DNA from: Strongylocentrotus purpuratus
Lineage: Eukaryota > Echinodermata > Echinoidea > Camarodonta > Strongylocentrotidae
Assembly (NCBI RefSeq): GCF_000002235.5
Contig: NW_022145604.1
Span: forward strand, 28,741,291 to 28,805,290
Direction of reading: 5' to 3'
DNA: 64,000 nt
Within the stretch, counting starts at the first letter, position 1. Each line of letters opens with the position of its first letter. This document shows positions 59,940 to 64,000 of this stretch, one piece after another. Below the pieces are notes generated by a model. That model worked only from the letters and a program-made list of their open reading frames with translations. It was not told the origin of the DNA and made no database searches. Both the position numbers and the translations under genes were made by a program.

Positions 59940-60621
59940 CTAGACTTTAATTCGTCACTTAGACGAATTAGGTGATACGTATGATAATGGTCTACATAAC
60001 GAATAATGCATTACACGATATATTATTTTGTAAAATGCTTCTCCCATTCATATGCTTCTCCCATTATGATCTATTCATATGTCAAGATTAAATTGTGTCT
60101 CCTTGATCATCATGGATCTAGGGAAGATAGATTGAAACAATATATGACCTTTGACCCTGTGCAGTAACCAGTTACACATTTGACTCTAATTTACATCATG
60201 AAGAACACCTTTTGACGATTTTTATCTTATTCAAAGAAATGAAAATGTAATTAATAATGATCAATGATGATCATGATGATCATGATCATGATCATGAGCG
60301 CGATCATGACATCTTATTGAAAAAATGAGGGTTGATTTAGATAGCATATAGTCTCAGCTACAACATACTTAAAAATCAACAAAATCCAAGCCGAAATAAC
60401 GGCGATATTGCTCGCAAAAGACAGGAATGTAGACTCCAGATTTTAGAAAAAGTCATCTCCCATAGGGATTACACGCAAAAAGTAATGGATTAAGTGAAAA
60501 TAGGGTAATAATAAAGTAAAAAGGGTTATTTATGACATTATTTGGGAATCTACGTGTTTAAATAATCAAAGGAGATGGTACAGTGAAAGTCAAAAGGAAA
60601 AAAAAGTGAAAAAAAAGTGTT

Positions 60622-60695
60622 GGAGACACCCGGACTCGAACCAGGGATCTCGAGGTTGGAAGTCAAGTGCGTTACCGATATACCAAAACATCTCC
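60622..60695 (-). tRNA. tRNA-like gene in U28
   Basis: 74 bp, identical to U3. T-run TTTTTTCACTTTTTTTT downstream on the - strand. Confidence 0.5.
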
Positions 60696-61132
60696 CATAG
60701 CGATTACACGTAAACGGGAAATGGAATTCAGAAATCCTACTTTGCAAGTGAAATATGAGCATGATCCCGGCATCTAATCGAAAAATAAAAGGCACAGTTT
60801 TGATAGCTCATTGTCTCAGCTACAACATATCCAAAGCTCAGCGAAAACAAAGCTAAAACAACGGAGATTTTGCTCACGAAAGACAGGAGTGTAGAATCCA
60901 GTTTTGAGAAAAAGTCATGTCCCATAGAGAATACACGCATGCGCGTATGCGTAATTTTTTTATCAAATGCTCCATATGGCCTGAAACGTATGCAAAAAAA
61001 ATATGGGATGATTTGGAGCATTTTACATTTTTGCGCGCGCGTAAACGCGCGGACGAACGCGCACGCGCGCATTTGCGCACTTTTATTGACCTCAACTTGA
61101 CCGGACGGATATTTATCTTAATCGTGATAAAT

Positions 61133-61440
61133 ATGAATGAGAAATACTTTTTGGTTATGAAGATATGATCATGAGATGATTTTCAGAAAATGTCACAAAA
61201 TTGCGCCTAGATGACGTCATCAGTCAAGGTCAAGGTTGAAAACCGTTATGAAGATATGACGTACGCGCATGCGCGCGTTTTTTGACCTGAAATTGACCGG
61301 ACTGATATTGACCTAGATCATGATAAATATGAATGAGAAATACTTTTTGGTTATGAAGATATGATCATGAGATGATTTTCAGAAAATGTCACAAAATGGC
61401 GCCTAGATGACGTCATCAGTCAAGGTCAAGGTTGAAAACC
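61133..61440 (+). repeat. Direct duplication of ~112 bp
   Basis: 61133-61244 and 61329-61440 are near-identical (ATGAATGAGAAATACTTTTT to GGTTGAAAACC) with a 196 bp offset; the first copy has TTGCGCC for TGGCGCC. Confidence 0.8.
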
Positions 61441-61556
61441 TTACCGTGTCTTTTCCATATGCCTTTACGTATGTTTGCCAAAAATCAAAGCATTTGATTG
61501 AATCTTTTCAAAGTTATCTTGCTAACAAAAAAGTGGGTCAAAATAAGAAAAATAAA

Positions 61557-62812
61557 CTAGATTTGTAATACTTGTTTGAAACAAGTATAGGTGGGCTGAT
61601 CCAACAAAAAATTGAGACAAAATAAAGGGCACATTTGAGATAGCTTTTTGTCTCATCTACAACATACACGAAGTTCAGCGTAAACGAAGCTAAAACGACG
61701 TAGATATTGCTCGCGAAAGACGGGAATGTAGAATCGAGTTTTGAGAAAAAGTCATGTCCCATAGAGAATACACGCAAAATGTAAAAAATTGACATGCCTC
61801 CTTTAACCGCAAAAATACGCCATGATGCCTTTGTCAAAATGAAAAATAATAGGAACTGCATTCGTAGAAAATTGTCTCAGCTAAAACATATCAAAATTTG
61901 GAAGAAAATCGATCAATATTTACAGAGATACAATCAATTTTCCATAAATATGCTGAAGTCATAATATGCAAATTCCTATTGTTAGTTCGAAGGCCATTAT
62001 GATGATGTCAAAATATTTTTAATAGGCAAATGAGACATTTAATCAAATTTCCGACTCATTCTCTATCAAAATATGAAAAAATATTGGGGGTCCAGTTCCA
62101 TCCCAAAGAGCTATAATGGAATTTGTATAGGCATGTTTTTGCCCATATATGCTATGTATTACAAGAGCTCGCGCGCATGGACATTTATCTTGAATGGACG
62201 CTCATCTTGTTATTAATGGTCATAAAGAGATAAACATGGTATCAAATTGTTCGAAAAAATATGAGAAATATCATGAAAAAAAATGGCTATTATATGTTGT
62301 GTAATGGTGTTACGCGCGAAAACGCGCGCGCATGCGCGTGTGCGCGATTTTTTTATAAAAATGCTTAAAATGACTTGAAACGTATGCAAAATAAATTTGA
62401 GACGATTTTGAGCATTTTTAAATTTTGCGCACGCACTGACGCGCGGACGTACGCGCACGCGCGCGTTTTTTGACCTGAAATTGACCGGACTGATATTGAC
62501 CTTGATCATGATAAATATGAATGAGATATACCCTTTGGTTATGAAGATATGATCATGAGTTGATTTTCAGAATATTTCACAAAATGGCGCCTAGATGACG
62601 TCATCAGTCAAGGTCATGGTTAAAAACCTTACCTTGCTTTGTTCATATGCCTATACATATGTGTGCCAAATTTCAAGGTATTTTGTTGAACCATTTCAAA
62701 GTTAACAAAAAAGTGGTTCAAAATAAAAAAATAAAATAAATAATAAATAATAATAATAAAGGCAATTTTAACAAAATTATAAGGTGGTCTGTATTAGATA
62801 CAGCCCACCTGA
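61557..62812 (+). mobile_element. U29: subfamily C unit with matched AGGTGGGCTG ends
   Basis: 5' end CTAGATTTGTAATACTTG with hairpin TACTTGTTT/AAACAAGTA and AGGTGGGCTG. The 3' hairpin is at 62782-62810 with right arm CAGCCCACCT, complementary to the 5' motif. 1256 bp: the compact form of the family without DR1, GATC microsatellite and tRNA-like gene. Confidence 0.8.
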
Positions 62813-64000
62813 CTAGATTTGTAATACTTGTTTGGAACAAGTATAGGTGGGCTGATCCAACAAAAAATTGAGACAAAATAAAGGGTACATTTGAAATAGC
62901 TTTTAGTCTCAGCTACAACATATTCGGAGTTCAGCGTAAATGAAGCTAAAACGACGTAGATATTGCTCGCGAAAGACGGGAATGTAGAATCAAGTTTTGA
63001 GAAAAAGTCATGTCCCATAGAGAATACACGCAAAATGTGAAAAAATTAGCTTGCCTCCTTTAATCGCAAAAATACGCCATGATGCCTTTGTCAAAATGAA
63101 AAATTGTGACAACTGGATTTGTAGAGAATTGTCTCAGCTAGAACATATCAAAATTTTAAAGAAAATTAATCAATTTTTAGAAAGATACAATCAATTTTCC
63201 AAAAAAATGCTGACGTCATAATAGGCAAATTGAAATTTTGAGTTCGGAGGCCATTATGATGACGTCATGAGTTAATTGAGGGTCAAATGAGACATGAAAT
63301 CATATCTCTGATTCATACTCGCTCAAAATATGAAAAAAAAATTGGGGTCACCTTGCATCCTAAAGAGCTATAATGGATTTTGCATAGGCATGTTTTTGCC
63401 CATATATGCTATGTATTACAAGAGCTCGCGCGCATTGAAATTTATGTTAAACGGTCGAATATTCAATTATTTATAGTCATAAAGAGACAAACATGGTATC
63501 AATTTGTTTGTAAGAATATGTGGAATATTATGAAAGAAAAAAAATGGCGATTCTATGGTGTCTAATAGTTTTACGCGCGAAAACGCGCGCGCATGCGCGT
63601 GTGCGCGATTTTTAAAAAAATGCTTAGAATGGCCTAAAACGTATGCAAAATGATTTTGAGACGATTTTGAGCATTTCAAAATTTTGCGCGCGCATTGACG
63701 CGCGGACGTACGCGCACGCGCGCGTTATTTGACCTGAACTTGACCGGACGGATATTGACCCTGATCATGATAAATATGAATCAGAAATACCTTTTGGTTA
63801 TGAAGATATGATCAGGAGTTGATTTTCGTAAGATTTTACAAAATGGCGCCTAGATGACGTCATCAGTGAAGGTCAATGTTGAAAACGTTATTGTGCTTTG
63901 TACATATGCCTATACATATGTGTGCCAAATTTCAAATTATTTGATTAAGCCATTTCTAAGTTATCTTGCCAACAAAAAAGTGGTTAGAAATAAGAAAAAT
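62813..64000 (+). mobile_element. U30: subfamily C unit, 3' end outside window
   Basis: Same 5' end as U29 and the same block order as U21, running to the window edge in GGTTAGAAATAAGAAAAAT. No hairpin reached. Confidence 0.75.
63573..63724 (+). repeat. CpG-rich alternating purine-pyrimidine blocks (typical of family)
   Basis: ACGCGCGAAAACGCGCGCGC followed by ATGCGCGTGTGCGCG, then 70 bp later GCGCGCGCATTGACGCGCGG and ACGTACGCGCACGCGCGCG. The blocks form short hairpins and are the sort of sequence that adopts Z-DNA. Present in almost every unit within otherwise AT-rich DNA. Confidence 0.6.

Larger units (their letters stand above)
59940..61556 (+). mobile_element. U28: type A unit with internal deletion and duplication
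   Basis: Normal to ~60937, then joins directly to the CpG block (ACACGCATGCGCG), losing about 0.6 kb including the CRE-octamer cluster. The 3' part is subfamily C-like, with a direct duplication (61133-61244 and 61329-61440). No 3' hairpin. Confidence 0.75.

Overview
This window looks like animal nuclear DNA, most likely from an invertebrate; the species cannot be read from it. It is AT-rich, carries no recognisable host gene, and consists almost entirely of one repeat family. I divide it into 30 consecutive units (U1-U30), all on the + strand, head to tail, mostly 1.2-2.7 kb long. A complete unit starts with CTAGA, a small hairpin (TAATTCGTC/GACGAATTA) and a 10-11 nt sub-terminal motif (AGGTGATACGT). 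It ends with an (AAT/AAAT)n tail and one or more copies of a ~50 bp module holding a hairpin whose right arm (ACGTATCACCT) is the reverse complement of that 5' motif. In diverged units the 5' motif and the 3' hairpin arm usually change together. This layout, and an AP-endonuclease-like (CR1-like EN) fragment inside two units, resembles the Helentron/HINE branch of rolling-circle transposons. No Rep/helicase is present, so the class is an inference.

Layout: U1-U13 fill 1-26511. U2, U9 and U12 are 5'-lacking 'type B' units; U4 carries the EN fragment; U13 is interrupted at 23119-25444 by a 2.3 kb PIF/Harbinger-like element (30 bp perfect terminal inverted repeat, TAA target duplication). U14 (26512-28426) is a diverged unit with its own matched ends. 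U15-U18 follow, U17 holding the second and better EN fragment. U19 (37352-42609) is split by a 5'-truncated Tx1/L1-like LINE (38221-42082) whose remaining endonuclease-RT frame is open. U21, U29 and U30 form a shorter subfamily with AGGTGGGCTG ends. U22 is split by a 2.5 kb element with 11 bp inverted repeats and a TA target duplication (46973-49520). U23-U28 complete the array.

Most type A units carry, on the - strand, a 74 bp tRNA-like gene with A and B boxes and T-runs immediately downstream, i.e. a plausible Pol III unit. They also carry a stereotyped set of perfect sites: three TGACGTCA palindromes, an ATGCAAAT octamer, an AAAATGGCGCC motif and a DR1-like TGACCTTTGACCC. There is no operon-like or multi-gene pathway here. 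The biology is that of a mobile/tandem repeat family and three later insertions, each datable relative to the array because the unoccupied site is visible in sister units.
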